This document shows, piece after piece, positions 32,434 through 41,583 of a DNA stretch of 45,469 nucleotides. Each line of letters begins with the position of its first letter. Position 1 is the first letter of the stretch. The notes beneath the pieces were generated by a model that searched no databases, was not told the origin of the DNA, and was given only the letters and a program-made list of their open reading frames with translations. Position numbers and translations under genes: made by a program. This DNA is from Pirellulales bacterium (GTDB lineage: Bacteria > Planctomycetota > Planctomycetia > Pirellulales > DATAWG01), in the NCBI GenBank assembly GCA_035939775.1, contig DASZFO010000344.1, positions 1 through 45,469 of the forward strand. The letters run 5' to 3'.

Positions 32434-33429
32434 GTGTCGCTCGAAATGCTGCTTGGCGAGTTTGATTTGTCGACAATCGGGCTTCCCACGCCGTTGGCGT
32501 TGGCGATCGTGTCGGTGATCGGTTACCTCCTCGGCAAGCGCCGGCAATCCGGCCGGGAAGAGACCGAGAATCAGTCGCGCCGCGAATTGAAACGGGCCCA
32601 GGCCGTGGCCAAGGAATTGGAAAAGATCGCCGAATTGGTGCGGCGGCATTTGGCCACGCACCACGCCAGCGTCGTGCGGTTCAAGAACCGCATGGTCTCG
32701 CTCGGAGGCACCCAGAACGAATCTGCCTGGCAAGAACTCTGCCAAGAGTCGGAAAGCATGCTCAAGCCGACTCTCAAATTGGCCGCCCAATTGGCCAACG
32801 CCTACGACGAAATCCGCCAGCAGTCGAACCACCTGATGACGTTCACCGAAGTGCGAACGGATCCACTGACCGGCGTGAGCAATCGCCGGGCGCTCGACGA
32901 GACGCTCGGCTCGATGTTCGCAATCATGAACCGCTACGAGCTGCCGTTTTCGATCGTGATCGTCGATATCGACCACTTCAAGAAGATCAACGACGAGCAA
33001 GGGCATCTTTACGGCGACAGCATCCTCAAATTGGTGGCCAAGGTGCTGGACGACAACGTGCGCGACACCGACGTCGTAACGCGCTACGGCGGTGAGGAAT
33101 TCGTGATCGTCATGCCACAGACGCCGCTGGGGGGAGCTTGCATCTTCAGCGATCGACTGCGGGAGAGTATCGAGCAGAAACTGCCGCTAACGGTAAGTGG
33201 CGGAGTCTCGGCGGCCGTCGATGGCGACAATCCGCAGACCTTGCTCGCCCGAGCCGACGCCGCGCTCTACAGCGCCAAGGCGGCGGGGCGCAATCGCGTC
33301 TACTACCACACCGGCCTGGAAATCCGCTCCGCCTCCGACAACGAGACCAGTCCGGATTCGCAATCGCCGGCGGCGACCGAACGTGCCGAGATCGAAGCGG
33401 TGCTGCCGCAGGAGCAGGCAAGCCGATGA
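32434..33429 (+). CDS. Membrane-anchored diguanylate cyclase (GGDEF)
   Basis: A 331-residue enzyme that joins two GTP into the second messenger cyclic di-GMP. One transmembrane helix at about residues 16-34 (GLPTPLALAIVSVIGYLLG) is followed by a charged helical, probably coiled-coil, linker (about 40-145). The GGDEF domain (about 146-295) starts with TDPLTGVSNRRALDE and includes VIVDIDHFKKINDEQGHLYG. The active site RYGGEEF (about 217-223) is intact. RDTD lies five residues before GGEEF, the position of the RxxD inhibitory site, so product feedback is likely. No sensory domain is recognised in the linker. The start is the GTG at 32434; upstream bases belong partly to the palindrome at 32338-32400. 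The C-terminus is an acidic low-complexity tail. Confidence 0.92.
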   Translation: MSLEMLLGEFDLSTIGLPTPLALAIVSVIGYLLGKRRQSGREETENQSRRELKRAQAVAKELEKIAELVRRHLATHHASVVRFKNRMVSLGGTQNESAWQELCQESESMLKPTLKLAAQLANAYDEIRQQSNHLMTFTEVRTDPLTGVSNRRALDETLGSMFAIMNRYELPFSIVIVDIDHFKKINDEQGHLYGDSILKLVAKVLDDNVRDTDVVTRYGGEEFVIVMPQTPLGGACIFSDRLRESIEQKLPLTVSGGVSAAVDGDNPQTLLARADAALYSAKAAGRNRVYYHTGLEIRSASDNETSPDSQSPAATERAEIEAVLPQEQASR

Positions 33430-33478
33430 AAGCCGGACAACCGATGGTCGCGGCACGAAAACGACCGCCGCTCTGATG

Positions 33479-34606
33479 TCAGAGTTCGCCAATCGTTTTT
33501 GGCTCGGTTCCGTCTTTCGTACTTTGTCCTGACTGCTTGCCGGCTTCGACCGTTGGTCCCTTAGCTTCGTTTGCTTCGAGGGATTCGCCGCCGCTTGGAT
33601 CGAAACCGTGCAACGCGGCCTTCTCAAGATCGGCGTCGGCCAGTTTTCTAAGATGCGTCCGATCGGTCTTTCTTGGATCATCACTCAGCTTGCGATAGAT
33701 CTCTCCCTCGTGGCGGTACATGACGGCGAGTTCTTGATCGGTAATCTGTGAATCATCTCGATCGTCGCTGAAGGCATGAACCTGGTCCGCGTCCCAACCT
33801 AATCGAAAGTGACTTCGACGCGCTGTCACGCTGCGAATCGCAACTTGCATGTCGCGCAAGGCTGCGTCGTATTGGCCGAGCCGGTAACGGAGACAGGCGC
33901 GCGTGTCGAGCAACTCGGCCTTGTCGTCGCCGAGTTCGCGGATGGCCTGTTCGATGTCTTGCAAGCCGGCTTCCACCTCAAGGCCCGACAGCGCGGAGAT
34001 GTACGCCCGCTCGTTGAGCAAGTTCGGGTAGAGCGTGGGATCCCGATTGACACTCCATCGCGGGCAGGATTCCAAGGCCGCCTTGCAGTCGGCAAGCGCT
34101 TCGCGGTGGCGCCCCAGCCGTTGCAGCACCCAGGCGCGCTGCCGATAAGTCTCAGGCAAGTCGTCGGATGCCTTGCGCAGCGTCTTGACTTCATTCCACA
34201 GCGCGATTGCCTGGTCGCAATCCCTCAGGCTGCCATCGAGGTCTTGGAGCTTCTCACGGACCCTGGCCCGTAGCGACAAATCCGCGGCACGGGCCCCGGC
34301 ATCGGGTTCCCATTCAATCGCCCGATCGATGTGGGCCTTGGCCTTTCGCAGTTCGCCGACCTGAAGATCGCGCCAAGCACGCTGCATTTGAAATCCGGCG
34401 ACCAGATCGCGCCCAAAATCGACCAACTGCCGGCCGAATAATAGCCCGGGCACCAATAGCAGGAACAGCCACTTCCACCGCCCCATGCGCTGAGAAATCG
34501 AGCGCCGCGGCGGACGCGGTTCGTCTTCGCCGCCGCGCGGCCAGTCCTCGAACTTGGTAGGGATTGGAAATCCGTGTTCGTCAACGGGGCGGATCGGTGC
34601 GGGCAT
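33479..34606 (-). CDS. Membrane-anchored TPR-like protein
   Basis: A 375-residue protein of unknown function. The N-terminal cytoplasmic part is proline-rich (MPAPIRPVDEHGFPIPTKFE). One transmembrane helix, WLFLLLVPGLLFGRQLVDFG (about residues 45-64), follows. Then come helical repeats of TPR type, for example ETYRQRAWVLQRLGRHREAL, ADCKAALESCP and LLDTRACLRYRLGQYDAALR, DMQVAI (about 75-280). The C-terminal tail is charged and low in complexity. TPR domains carry protein-protein contacts, so it may be a scaffold. I chose the ATG at 34606; the frame stays open upstream, but that part looks like a palindrome-bearing gap. A family D-like word (TCTTTCGTACTTTGTCCTGA) lies inside its 3-prime end at 33511-33530 and encodes part of the low-complexity tail. 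Confidence 0.78.
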   Translation of the reverse strand: MPAPIRPVDEHGFPIPTKFEDWPRGGEDEPRPPRRSISQRMGRWKWLFLLLVPGLLFGRQLVDFGRDLVAGFQMQRAWRDLQVGELRKAKAHIDRAIEWEPDAGARAADLSLRARVREKLQDLDGSLRDCDQAIALWNEVKTLRKASDDLPETYRQRAWVLQRLGRHREALADCKAALESCPRWSVNRDPTLYPNLLNERAYISALSGLEVEAGLQDIEQAIRELGDDKAELLDTRACLRYRLGQYDAALRDMQVAIRSVTARRSHFRLGWDADQVHAFSDDRDDSQITDQELAVMYRHEGEIYRKLSDDPRKTDRTHLRKLADADLEKAALHGFDPSGGESLEANEAKGPTVEAGKQSGQSTKDGTEPKTIGEL

Positions 34607-34727
34607 AGGGTCATTCGTCCTGGGGCTCGTTTCCCAATTCAAGCATAAGGAGCGGCTAAGCCCGTGCCAAGTCCGGGAGGGAAAACAACTCGATAATCCT
34701 TGTTCGCCGCCATCGAGCTGCTTAGCC

Positions 34728-34779
34728 GGAAGCCGAAGGCGACCGTGGGAACGCGCCCGCGTGGTCGCCTTCGGGCTCC
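34728..34779. repeat. Inverted repeat K (AAGGCGACC stem)
   Basis: GGAAGCCGAAGGCGACC (34728-34744) pairs with GGTCGCCTTCGGGCTCC (34763-34779) at 15 of 17 positions, with an 18-nt loop. It lies in the gap between the TPR-like gene and the gltX stop, both on the minus strand. There is no T-run, so it may be a mobile palindrome rather than a terminator. Confidence 0.8.
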
Positions 34780-34810
34780 AGGTCAAACGGTCTGAATCAA
34801 GCGACTATCG

Positions 34811-36379
34811 CTATCCGCTACTGCCGGAAAACTCGTCGAGTGCCCGTTGGATGCGAGCCAGGCTGGTTTCCCGGCCAAGGATAGCCAAGCAGTCGTAGAG
34901 CCCCGGCCCGACCGCTTTGCCGGTCACGGCCACTCGCAAGGCATGGATCACGTCGCCGATCTTAATCCTCTCGTCGGCGATGAACTGTTGCAGCGCCGTT
35001 TCCAGCGGCTCGACGTCAAACGGCTCAATCGCCGCCAACCGCTGCTTGAGCTTCGCCAGCAACTCGAGCGCCCCCGGCTTGCGGAGGTTTTTCTCCACTG
35101 CTGACGGATCGTAAGCGAAATGGTCGGCAAAGAAGAAGTCGGCGTAAAGCAGGATATCGCCGGCCACTTTGATCCGGTCGCCGGCCGCCGCGATGATCCG
35201 CGTCAGCTTCGGGCCGACATCGCAGGGAGGCGGGCTCGATACGAGTCCGACGCGCTGGAGATAGGGCAGCATCATCGCCACCTTCTGCTTGAGCGGCAGT
35301 GCCTGCATGTAGTGATCTTCAAAGGCCCATAGCTTTTTGCCGTCGAGGCTGGCCGGGGCCTTCGTCACGCGATCGAGCGAGAAGCTGGCGACCATCTCCT
35401 CGCGCGTGAAGAACTCCCGCTTGTCGTCGAATGACCACCCCAGCAGCAGCAGATAGTTGATGATGGCCTCGGGCAAGTAACCGACTTGCTCGTAGAAATC
35501 CGCGATCACGGGGTTGAATGATTCCGCGGCCGTTTGCAGGCCGAGGGCCGCGGCGATGCGCTGGCCATGTTCCATGAGTTGGGCAAAATCGCGGTTCTTC
35601 AGATACTTGTCGAGCTTTCGCTTGCTGAGTTTGGTCTTGCTCCCCGGCTCCGCGACAAACGGCAGGTGAGCGTATTCGGGAAGCGGATATCCGAGCGCCT
35701 GGGCGATGAAAATCTGCCGCGGCGTGTTCGAGAGATGCTCCTCGGCCCGAATGACGTGCGTGATTTCGAAATCGAAATCATCGACGACGCTGGCCAGATG
35801 ATAGAGGCAAGTGCCGTCCGCCCTCTGGACGACGTGGTCCTGCTCTCGGGCCCAATCGAACTCGACGTCGCCGCGAATATGGTCGTGAATCACGAGCTTC
35901 CCCTCACGCGGCATCTTCAGCCGCACGACCCCCTGCCGCCCCTCGGACTCGAAGCGCTTCCGATCGGCCGCCGTCTCGGCCATCCAGCGGCGGCTATAGA
36001 GAAACGGCCGCTTCTCTTTCTGGGCTTGCTCGCGCTCGGCCTGTAGCTCGTCAGTCGTCGCGTAGTCGCGATAAGCGAAACCGCCCTCCAACAGCTTTAC
36101 GGCTGCCGCTTGATAGAGCGGCAGGCGCTGCGATTGATAGTACGGCGCATGCGGCCCGCCGACTTCCGGTCCCTCGTCCCAATCGATCCCCAGCCAACGA
36201 AAGCCGTGCAGGATCGGGGCCAGCGCCGCCTCGACGTTCCGCTCCTGATCCGTGTCGTCGATCCGCAGCAGAAACTGTCCGCCATATCGTCGAGCGAAGA
36301 GCCAGCAGAACAAGGCCGTGCGCACGCCGCCAATGTGCAGATAGCCGGTCGGACTGGGAGCAAAACGGGTGCGGACCAT
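34811..36379 (-). CDS. gltX: Glutamyl-tRNA synthetase
   Basis: A 522-residue class I aminoacyl-tRNA synthetase that charges tRNA(Glu). The start MVRTRFAPSPTGYLHIGGVR carries the HIGH-type motif as HIGG. LRIDDTDQERNVEAAL and CLYHLASVVDDFDFEITHVI, RAEEHLSN are standard active-site segments. The KMSKS-type motif is KTKLSKRKLDK (about residues 245-255). The C-terminal half is the helical anticodon-binding domain, ending in ALRVAVTGKAVGPGLYDCLA. Length is slightly above the common 470-500. Whether it discriminates tRNA(Gln) cannot be read here; no glnS or gatCAB is in view. The ATG at 36379 is the only sensible start. Confidence 0.96.
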   Translation of the reverse strand: MVRTRFAPSPTGYLHIGGVRTALFCWLFARRYGGQFLLRIDDTDQERNVEAALAPILHGFRWLGIDWDEGPEVGGPHAPYYQSQRLPLYQAAAVKLLEGGFAYRDYATTDELQAEREQAQKEKRPFLYSRRWMAETAADRKRFESEGRQGVVRLKMPREGKLVIHDHIRGDVEFDWAREQDHVVQRADGTCLYHLASVVDDFDFEITHVIRAEEHLSNTPRQIFIAQALGYPLPEYAHLPFVAEPGSKTKLSKRKLDKYLKNRDFAQLMEHGQRIAAALGLQTAAESFNPVIADFYEQVGYLPEAIINYLLLLGWSFDDKREFFTREEMVASFSLDRVTKAPASLDGKKLWAFEDHYMQALPLKQKVAMMLPYLQRVGLVSSPPPCDVGPKLTRIIAAAGDRIKVAGDILLYADFFFADHFAYDPSAVEKNLRKPGALELLAKLKQRLAAIEPFDVEPLETALQQFIADERIKIGDVIHALRVAVTGKAVGPGLYDCLAILGRETSLARIQRALDEFSGSSG

Positions 36380-36562
36380 CTTGGCTCGGCCACGGGATGA
36401 AGTATCGGGGCAAAGTATGCTGGATTGTTCCCGCTTTCACTCGAATTGGGAAGGGGAACACCTTGAGCCACGTTCTTCGTTCAACCCGAAGGCAGCAGCG
36501 ACGGCAGCGGGCAAAGAGAGAATCGTCTCTGATGGCTCCACGCCAAACGAAGCCGCCGCTCG

Positions 36563-37711
36563 CTACCAACCGCGTTCTGCCGATTTCTGCTTGCGGAGCC
36601 GTTTGCGGTCGGCTTTACTCAGCTTGCGATTGCGATCTTCGGAATCCATCTCCTCGAAGTCGGACGCGTCGTCGTCGCTGGTGGAGTTGACAAATGTGGC
36701 GGCGGCTAAATGCGAATGAGGGGTCGCGGCCACCGCGGAACCGGTGGAATGATCGGTCCGCTTGTCGCCGGACGGGCCGGAACTGTGGGGACCGTCGATC
36801 TTCGCGATTTGCGGCGCGGATGACGGGGCCGTTTTCGCGTCCTTCTTAGCTCGTTCCTTTCGCGGTTTTTGATCGCGCGTGGGCAACAAACCCTGGGCAT
36901 GCAAAATCACATGCCGGGCATACAGGGTCACGCCCAAGAGTAAGAGCAGATGCCCGAATAGTTTGAGCGTCCCCACCACGAGCACCGTCGGAATTCCAGG
37001 CAATCGAGCACCTGCAAATTGGATCGCGAGCGACGTGCTCCATGAGCCCAGCGCAAGCAGGATCATGAAGAGCGCGATCCGGCAGGCCCGCATATCGAGC
37101 AGCAAGCGGACGACCGTCGCGGCCAGCAACAGCCCCCAACAGCCGATCCACCAGATTTGGCCGTTGGCCGGCGCCGAGTAGCCCGAGAACCGCGTCATCA
37201 CGGCACGGAACAAATCGTGGATGCCCGCGGTCGCATCGACGCTCATCACGAGCCACGCCATCGCGGCCACGAGCCACCAGCGGTAATGTCCGCGGTAATC
37301 GTCCAGCTTGTGGCGACGGACGGAATAGATCAGCAGCGATGCCAAACCGGCCAGCCCGAGCAACAACGACGAAAGCCAGGAGGCCAAACTTCCTCGCTCT
37401 CCCAAATCGAGCGCCGCGACTCCGTCTTTTGCCCCCCAGGCCGATAACTCGGGCAAATAAAGGTGTGCCGCGGTCAGCCCCGCGATGGCCGTCAGCCCGG
37501 CCATGAACAACACCGAAATCGTCCAGTAGCTTTTGGGGACAAGATCACTGATGCGGCGTTGGTTCGCAATCCGTGCCGCCTCCGTATACGCATCCGGCTT
37601 TCGGGCGCGCGGCGGCGTGGCGACCTTCGCAATCGCCGCGGCGTCGAGGGCGTCTTCCGCGAGCACACGGCGGCGACGCTCATCCCGTTGATGGCTTTGA
37701 AAGAGCTGCAT
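36563..37711 (-). CDS. Multi-pass membrane protein with charged tails, function unknown
   Basis: A 382-residue protein. A charged N-terminal cytoplasmic segment (MQLFQSHQRDERRRRVLAED) is followed by about seven hydrophobic helices: near residues 65-85 (TISVLFMAGLTAIAGLTAAH), 112-130 (SWLSSLLLGLAGLASLLIYS), 146-160 (WWLVAAMAWLVMSVDAT), 190-210 (WWIGCWGLLLAATVVRLLLD), 213-235 and 246-270. The C-terminal third is low-complexity and ends in a strongly basic stretch, RKLSKADRKRLRKQKSAERG. I recognise it only as a planctomycete hypothetical. The ATG at 37711 was chosen over an upstream extension with no protein character. It is 183 bp upstream of gltX on the same strand. Confidence 0.75.
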   Translation of the reverse strand: MQLFQSHQRDERRRRVLAEDALDAAAIAKVATPPRARKPDAYTEAARIANQRRISDLVPKSYWTISVLFMAGLTAIAGLTAAHLYLPELSAWGAKDGVAALDLGERGSLASWLSSLLLGLAGLASLLIYSVRRHKLDDYRGHYRWWLVAAMAWLVMSVDATAGIHDLFRAVMTRFSGYSAPANGQIWWIGCWGLLLAATVVRLLLDMRACRIALFMILLALGSWSTSLAIQFAGARLPGIPTVLVVGTLKLFGHLLLLLGVTLYARHVILHAQGLLPTRDQKPRKERAKKDAKTAPSSAPQIAKIDGPHSSGPSGDKRTDHSTGSAVAATPHSHLAAATFVNSTSDDDASDFEEMDSEDRNRKLSKADRKRLRKQKSAERGW

Positions 37712-37954
37712 CTTCGAGGGGCTCGGGGCTAGTGATTCGGGACTCGGGAACGCGCATGCGGAAGTTGGATCGAACCGCGCGCTCGCGCGCGACGATTGAG
37801 TAAAGCATGGAGAAGCGTTCAAGATGCGAAGCCAGCACAAGACGCGGCAAATCCGGCAATCCGGGACGCACTGCTAGCACCTATCGTCCGCCTATCCCTT
37901 ACCTTCGACTTCGGCATTTCGACCTGTCCGTCTGCATAATGACGAGCGCGCAAA

Positions 37955-38821
37955 TCACGCGACTTGTTCCGCAACGACCGGATTGCGAAGTACGCCGATT
38001 CGCTCGATCTCCACTTCAACGACGTCGCCCGGCTTTAAGAAAACCGGCGGCTTGCGGGCGAAGCCGACTCCGGGGGGGGTGCCGGTAAAGATCACGTCGC
38101 CTGTGTGAAGTGTGCAAACGCCCGAAATATATGCCACCAATTCGGCAACCGAAAAAATGAATTGGCGCGTTGAGGAATCCTGCATCGTCAGGCCGTTAAT
38201 TCGCAGTTGAACTCGTAGATTCCCCGAATCACCAAGTTCATCGGCAGTGACCAACTCGGGCCCAAACGGAGCGAAGCCATCGAATGATTTCCCGAGCAGC
38301 CACTGCCCGCCCGGCTTGCCCGTCTGCCAGTCGCGGGCTGATACGTCGTGGCCGCAGCAATACCCGGCTACGTGCGCGAGCGATTCTTCAACTGGAATGT
38401 GCCGGCCTGCTCGCCCGATGACCACGACCAATTCCGCTTCGTAGTCAACTTTTCGGCTCGATTTGGGGAGCACGATCGGATCGCCGTGCGCCGCGACGGA
38501 CGTCACAAACTTGCAAAAGATGACCGGCTCTGGCGGAGGATCTTTGCCCGTCTCGCGGGCATGATCGGCGTAGTTGAGCCCCACGCAGATCACTTTCTCA
38601 GGCCGCGGCACGGGAGCTAGCAGCTTGACGCTCTCCATCGGAAATGATTTCCCCGCGGCGACCGCGGCCGCGGCGCGCTCGATTCCCGTGGGCCCGAGTT
38701 CGAGCAACTCGACGATCGCGGCGGGCAACGACGGATCGGCCCGATTGAGATCGACGAGCGCCCCGTCGCGAGCCACGGCAACCCGCGACCCGGCGGCGCT
38801 TTGATAACTGACTAATCGCAT
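37955..38821 (-). CDS. Fumarylacetoacetate hydrolase family protein
   Basis: A 288-residue metal-dependent enzyme of the FAH superfamily, which includes acylpyruvate hydrolases, oxaloacetate decarboxylases and ureidoglycolate lyase-like proteins; the exact substrate is unknown. A small N-terminal domain (MRLVSYQSAAGSRVAVARDG) precedes the catalytic core. The core begins at ICVGLNYADHARETGKDPPP, followed by PVIFCKFVTSVAAHGDPIVL. The metal ligands are in DYEAELVVVIG (ExE), then GHDVSARDWQ and GKSFDGFAPFGPELV. GDVIFTGTPPGVGFARKPPV and FLKPGDVVEVEIERIGVLRN close the fold. The start is the ATG at 38821, with GGAGG at a good distance upstream. It is divergent from the HD/PAS/GGDEF gene. Confidence 0.92.
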   Translation of the reverse strand: MRLVSYQSAAGSRVAVARDGALVDLNRADPSLPAAIVELLELGPTGIERAAAAVAAGKSFPMESVKLLAPVPRPEKVICVGLNYADHARETGKDPPPEPVIFCKFVTSVAAHGDPIVLPKSSRKVDYEAELVVVIGRAGRHIPVEESLAHVAGYCCGHDVSARDWQTGKPGGQWLLGKSFDGFAPFGPELVTADELGDSGNLRVQLRINGLTMQDSSTRQFIFSVAELVAYISGVCTLHTGDVIFTGTPPGVGFARKPPVFLKPGDVVEVEIERIGVLRNPVVAEQVA

Positions 38822-39092
38822 ACAACGACCTCCAGCCGAAGGACGAATTTCAAACGTGTGCTGTACGGTAACGCGCCGCGCAACTGGCGGCAAGTTGCCG
38901 CGGATTGACGGCGTTTCCCAAAATGGCCCCACGAATCGGCCATTGCCGGAATCGCCTGCCGATGCTCGCAGCGTCGGAACGGATTTGGCGTCGCGACCGT
39001 CGTAACAGGCGCCGCTGCTCCAAGCCATCGATTCGCCAATTCTCGGTTAATCGGGCGGTTTGCCCTTGCCGGGGCCATAACCTACGTTTGCC

Positions 39093-41447
39093 ATGTTCCC
39101 GCTAGCGATTTCCCCCGAGTCGAGCGGACCACGGCGGCGTCGTGCCCGCTCTCGCTCCGTATCTGCTGAAAGTGCGATGGCCATTGATTCGCAACCCATG
39201 TCGCCTCCCGCTGCTGACGAGCGATTCGCCAGCAACGGCAAGATCGACGAGCGGCTGAGCGAACTCAATTCGTTGCTGGAACATTGGCAGCAAGTGGGCG
39301 CGAGGAAGCAAGCAACTCTGTCGGCCGTCGATCAGACATTTGAAAACTGCCTGGTGCAGGTGCGGCTAGGAATGGCGAGCAGCTTGTTCATGGCCTTGCG
39401 CTGCAAGCACGCCCCGACGGCCAGTCATTCGCTCCGCGTCGCGCTGGGCTGCTCGGCCTGGACGACGGCCCTCGACTTGCCAAAGGAGGAGCGCGAAGCG
39501 ATCGAGGTGGCCGCGTTGTTGCACGATGTGGGCAAAATCGGCGTTCCCGATCGCGTGCTCCTGAAGCCCGGCGCGCTCACGAACGAGGAAGCGCTGTTGA
39601 TGGATCGCTATCGGCGGATGACGATCGAAATCCTCACGGCCTGCTGCGCGTCGCCACTGGTGCTAAGTTTGGCCGGCAACGCCGCCGCTTGGTATGACGG
39701 CAGCCGGCGGGTGGGCAATTTGTCCGGCGAAAACCTTCCGCTCGGGTCGCGGCTGATCGCCATCATGGACGCCTTCGACGCGATGACCACCGGCAACGTT
39801 TATCGGCCAGCTTTTTCGCACGAGCGCTCGGTCAAGGAACTGTTCGCGTCGGCGGGCACCCAGTTCGATCCGCGGCTGGTTCAATGCTTCAGCGAATTGC
39901 ACGAACGCGACTTGGAGCAGCTCCATCGCCGCATGGCGGCCAAGTGGTTGCAAGACCTCGATTCCGCGTCGACCGAGTCCTGCTGGCAACTAAGCAACTC
40001 CTTCGCCGGCCGCACGCCGCTAGTGACCGAGGCGCTGTTCCAACAAAAGCTGCTCGACAACATGTACGACGCCGTCGTGTTTCTCGACAATAACTTGCAG
40101 GTGACGCTCTGGAACCGCGGCGCGGAGCGGCTGACGGGTTTGGACGGCGCCGCCGTCTTCCAGCGGCCTTTCCGCCCCAGCCTGTTCCATCTCCGCAATG
40201 AACGGGGAGATGCCTACAGCGACGCCGATTGCCCGGTCGCCCATGCTTTGCATAGCGGCGTCCAATCGATGCGGCGCGTTCTGATTCGGGGGCGAAACGA
40301 TCGCGACGTGGCCGTGGACGTCCATATCATGCCGGTCGTGCCAAGCGAGGGAACGATCCACGGAGTGACGCTGCTGTTGCACGACGTTTCGCCCGAGGCT
40401 TCGCTCGAAGAGCGCTGCCAGCGGCTTCACGAAAAGGCGATTCGCGATCCGCTGACCCAAGTGGCCAATCGGGCCGAGTTTGATCGCGTGCATGGAATTT
40501 TCGTCGAGACGCACTTGCAGCGCGGGTTGCCGTGCAGCTTGGTCATGTGCGACATCGATCGCTTCAAGAGCGTGAACGACAACTACGGCCATCCCGCCGG
40601 TGACGAGGTGATCAAGAGCTTCGCCCAGTTGCTCAAAGGCTCCTGCCGGTCGGGCGATCTGGTGGCCCGGTATGGCGGCGAGGAATTCGTGATGCTCTGC
40701 GCCGATTGCGGTGTAGCCACGGCGTTCGAGCGAGCGGAAAAGGTTCGCCGGGCGTTCGGTGAACTGTCGCAGCCGGCACTCGGCGGCCAGGTGGTTACCG
40801 CCAGCTTCGGTGTCACCGAAACGCAGCCCGGAGATACCGCGGAGACAATGCTTAGCCGCTCCGACCGAGCCCTGTTATTGGCCAAGCAATCCGGCCGGAA
40901 CGTGGTCGTGCAGCTTGGGGCCGGCCCGAGCGACGTGCGGCGATCGAGGCGCCGCTGGTGGCGTTTCTGGAAGACGGGTCTATCCAGCTCGATCCTCGAA
41001 CAGAATCTGATCACGACCGTGCCGCTCAAGGTAGCGATCGAAAAGCTCCGCGGCTTCGTCGCCGATCATTCGGCCGAGATAAAATCGATCGAAGACAGCC
41101 GAATTCTGATGCACGTGCACGGCGAACGGACACTCACGCTCCGCCGCCGCTCGGATCGGCCGGTGCCACTCGTGGTCGAATTGTCGTTCGCCGAGGAGCA
41201 TGTTCGTGGCAACGTCGGATCCCATGCGCCAAGCGGAACGATCACGCGCACAAAGATCCAAGTCGTGATGCGGCCGAAGCGGAATCGGGACCGCCGCCAC
41301 GCGAATGCCATCGGCCGCGCCCGTCAACTGCTGGCGAGCCTTCGCTCGTATCTCATGGCGAGCGACGATTGTCCGCAGACTGATGAAGGCGTCTTGCGTC
41401 GCGCCACCCACATGCTCGTGCCTTGGCTGCTGAAGAAAGACGAGTAA
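39093..41447 (+). CDS. HD-PAS-GGDEF signalling protein with degenerate HD-GYP domain and extra C-terminal domain
   Basis: A 784-residue cytoplasmic protein. An HD-GYP-like domain spans about residues 90-260: VAALLHDVGKIGVPDRVLLK (about 139-158) keeps His-Asp, and IAIMDAFDAMTTGNVYRPA is kept. The segment that should read HHE..DGxGYP is AAAWYDGSRRVGNLSGE, without the His pair and GYP. A PAS domain (about 318-432) begins LLDNMYDAVVFLDNNLQVTL. The GGDEF domain (about 447-610) has RDPLTQVANRAEF and an intact RYGGEEF (about 525-531), with RSGD five residues before it as inhibitory site. Residues about 620-784 form an unrecognised basic domain (TLTLRRRSDRPVPLVVELSF). It probably makes c-di-GMP, with the HD part regulatory. 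The ATG at 39177 is an alternative start; neither has a clear ribosome-binding site. Confidence 0.88.
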   Translation: MFPLAISPESSGPRRRRARSRSVSAESAMAIDSQPMSPPAADERFASNGKIDERLSELNSLLEHWQQVGARKQATLSAVDQTFENCLVQVRLGMASSLFMALRCKHAPTASHSLRVALGCSAWTTALDLPKEEREAIEVAALLHDVGKIGVPDRVLLKPGALTNEEALLMDRYRRMTIEILTACCASPLVLSLAGNAAAWYDGSRRVGNLSGENLPLGSRLIAIMDAFDAMTTGNVYRPAFSHERSVKELFASAGTQFDPRLVQCFSELHERDLEQLHRRMAAKWLQDLDSASTESCWQLSNSFAGRTPLVTEALFQQKLLDNMYDAVVFLDNNLQVTLWNRGAERLTGLDGAAVFQRPFRPSLFHLRNERGDAYSDADCPVAHALHSGVQSMRRVLIRGRNDRDVAVDVHIMPVVPSEGTIHGVTLLLHDVSPEASLEERCQRLHEKAIRDPLTQVANRAEFDRVHGIFVETHLQRGLPCSLVMCDIDRFKSVNDNYGHPAGDEVIKSFAQLLKGSCRSGDLVARYGGEEFVMLCADCGVATAFERAEKVRRAFGELSQPALGGQVVTASFGVTETQPGDTAETMLSRSDRALLLAKQSGRNVVVQLGAGPSDVRRSRRRWWRFWKTGLSSSILEQNLITTVPLKVAIEKLRGFVADHSAEIKSIEDSRILMHVHGERTLTLRRRSDRPVPLVVELSFAEEHVRGNVGSHAPSGTITRTKIQVVMRPKRNRDRRHANAIGRARQLLASLRSYLMASDDCPQTDEGVLRRATHMLVPWLLKKDE

Positions 41448-41460
41448 GCACGACCGACGC

Positions 41461-41487
41461 CATTCGTCGTTCGAGATTCGTCATTTC
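41461..41487. repeat. Short word repeat, family E (second copy)
   Basis: CATTCGTCGTTCGAGATTCG followed by TCATTTC, directly after the HD/PAS/GGDEF stop. It matches the inverse arm of the repeat at 25302-25430. Confidence 0.55.
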
Positions 41488-41503
41488 CCCTCCTCTCACA
41501 CGA

Positions 41504-41532
41504 TTGTCAATCAGCTTCCCATCGGCTATGCT
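41504..41532 (+). promoter_or_regulatory. Sigma70-like promoter for superoxide dismutase
   Basis: TTGTCA at 41504-41509, a 17-bp spacer and TATGCT at 41527-41532, 51 bp upstream of the ATG. Together with the terminator at 42238 it makes a one-gene transcription unit likely. Confidence 0.6.
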
Positions 41533-41583
41533 GCGCGGAAGACTTAGCGTTGGTCCCGAACCCGGTGATAGGAGAATCGAACC

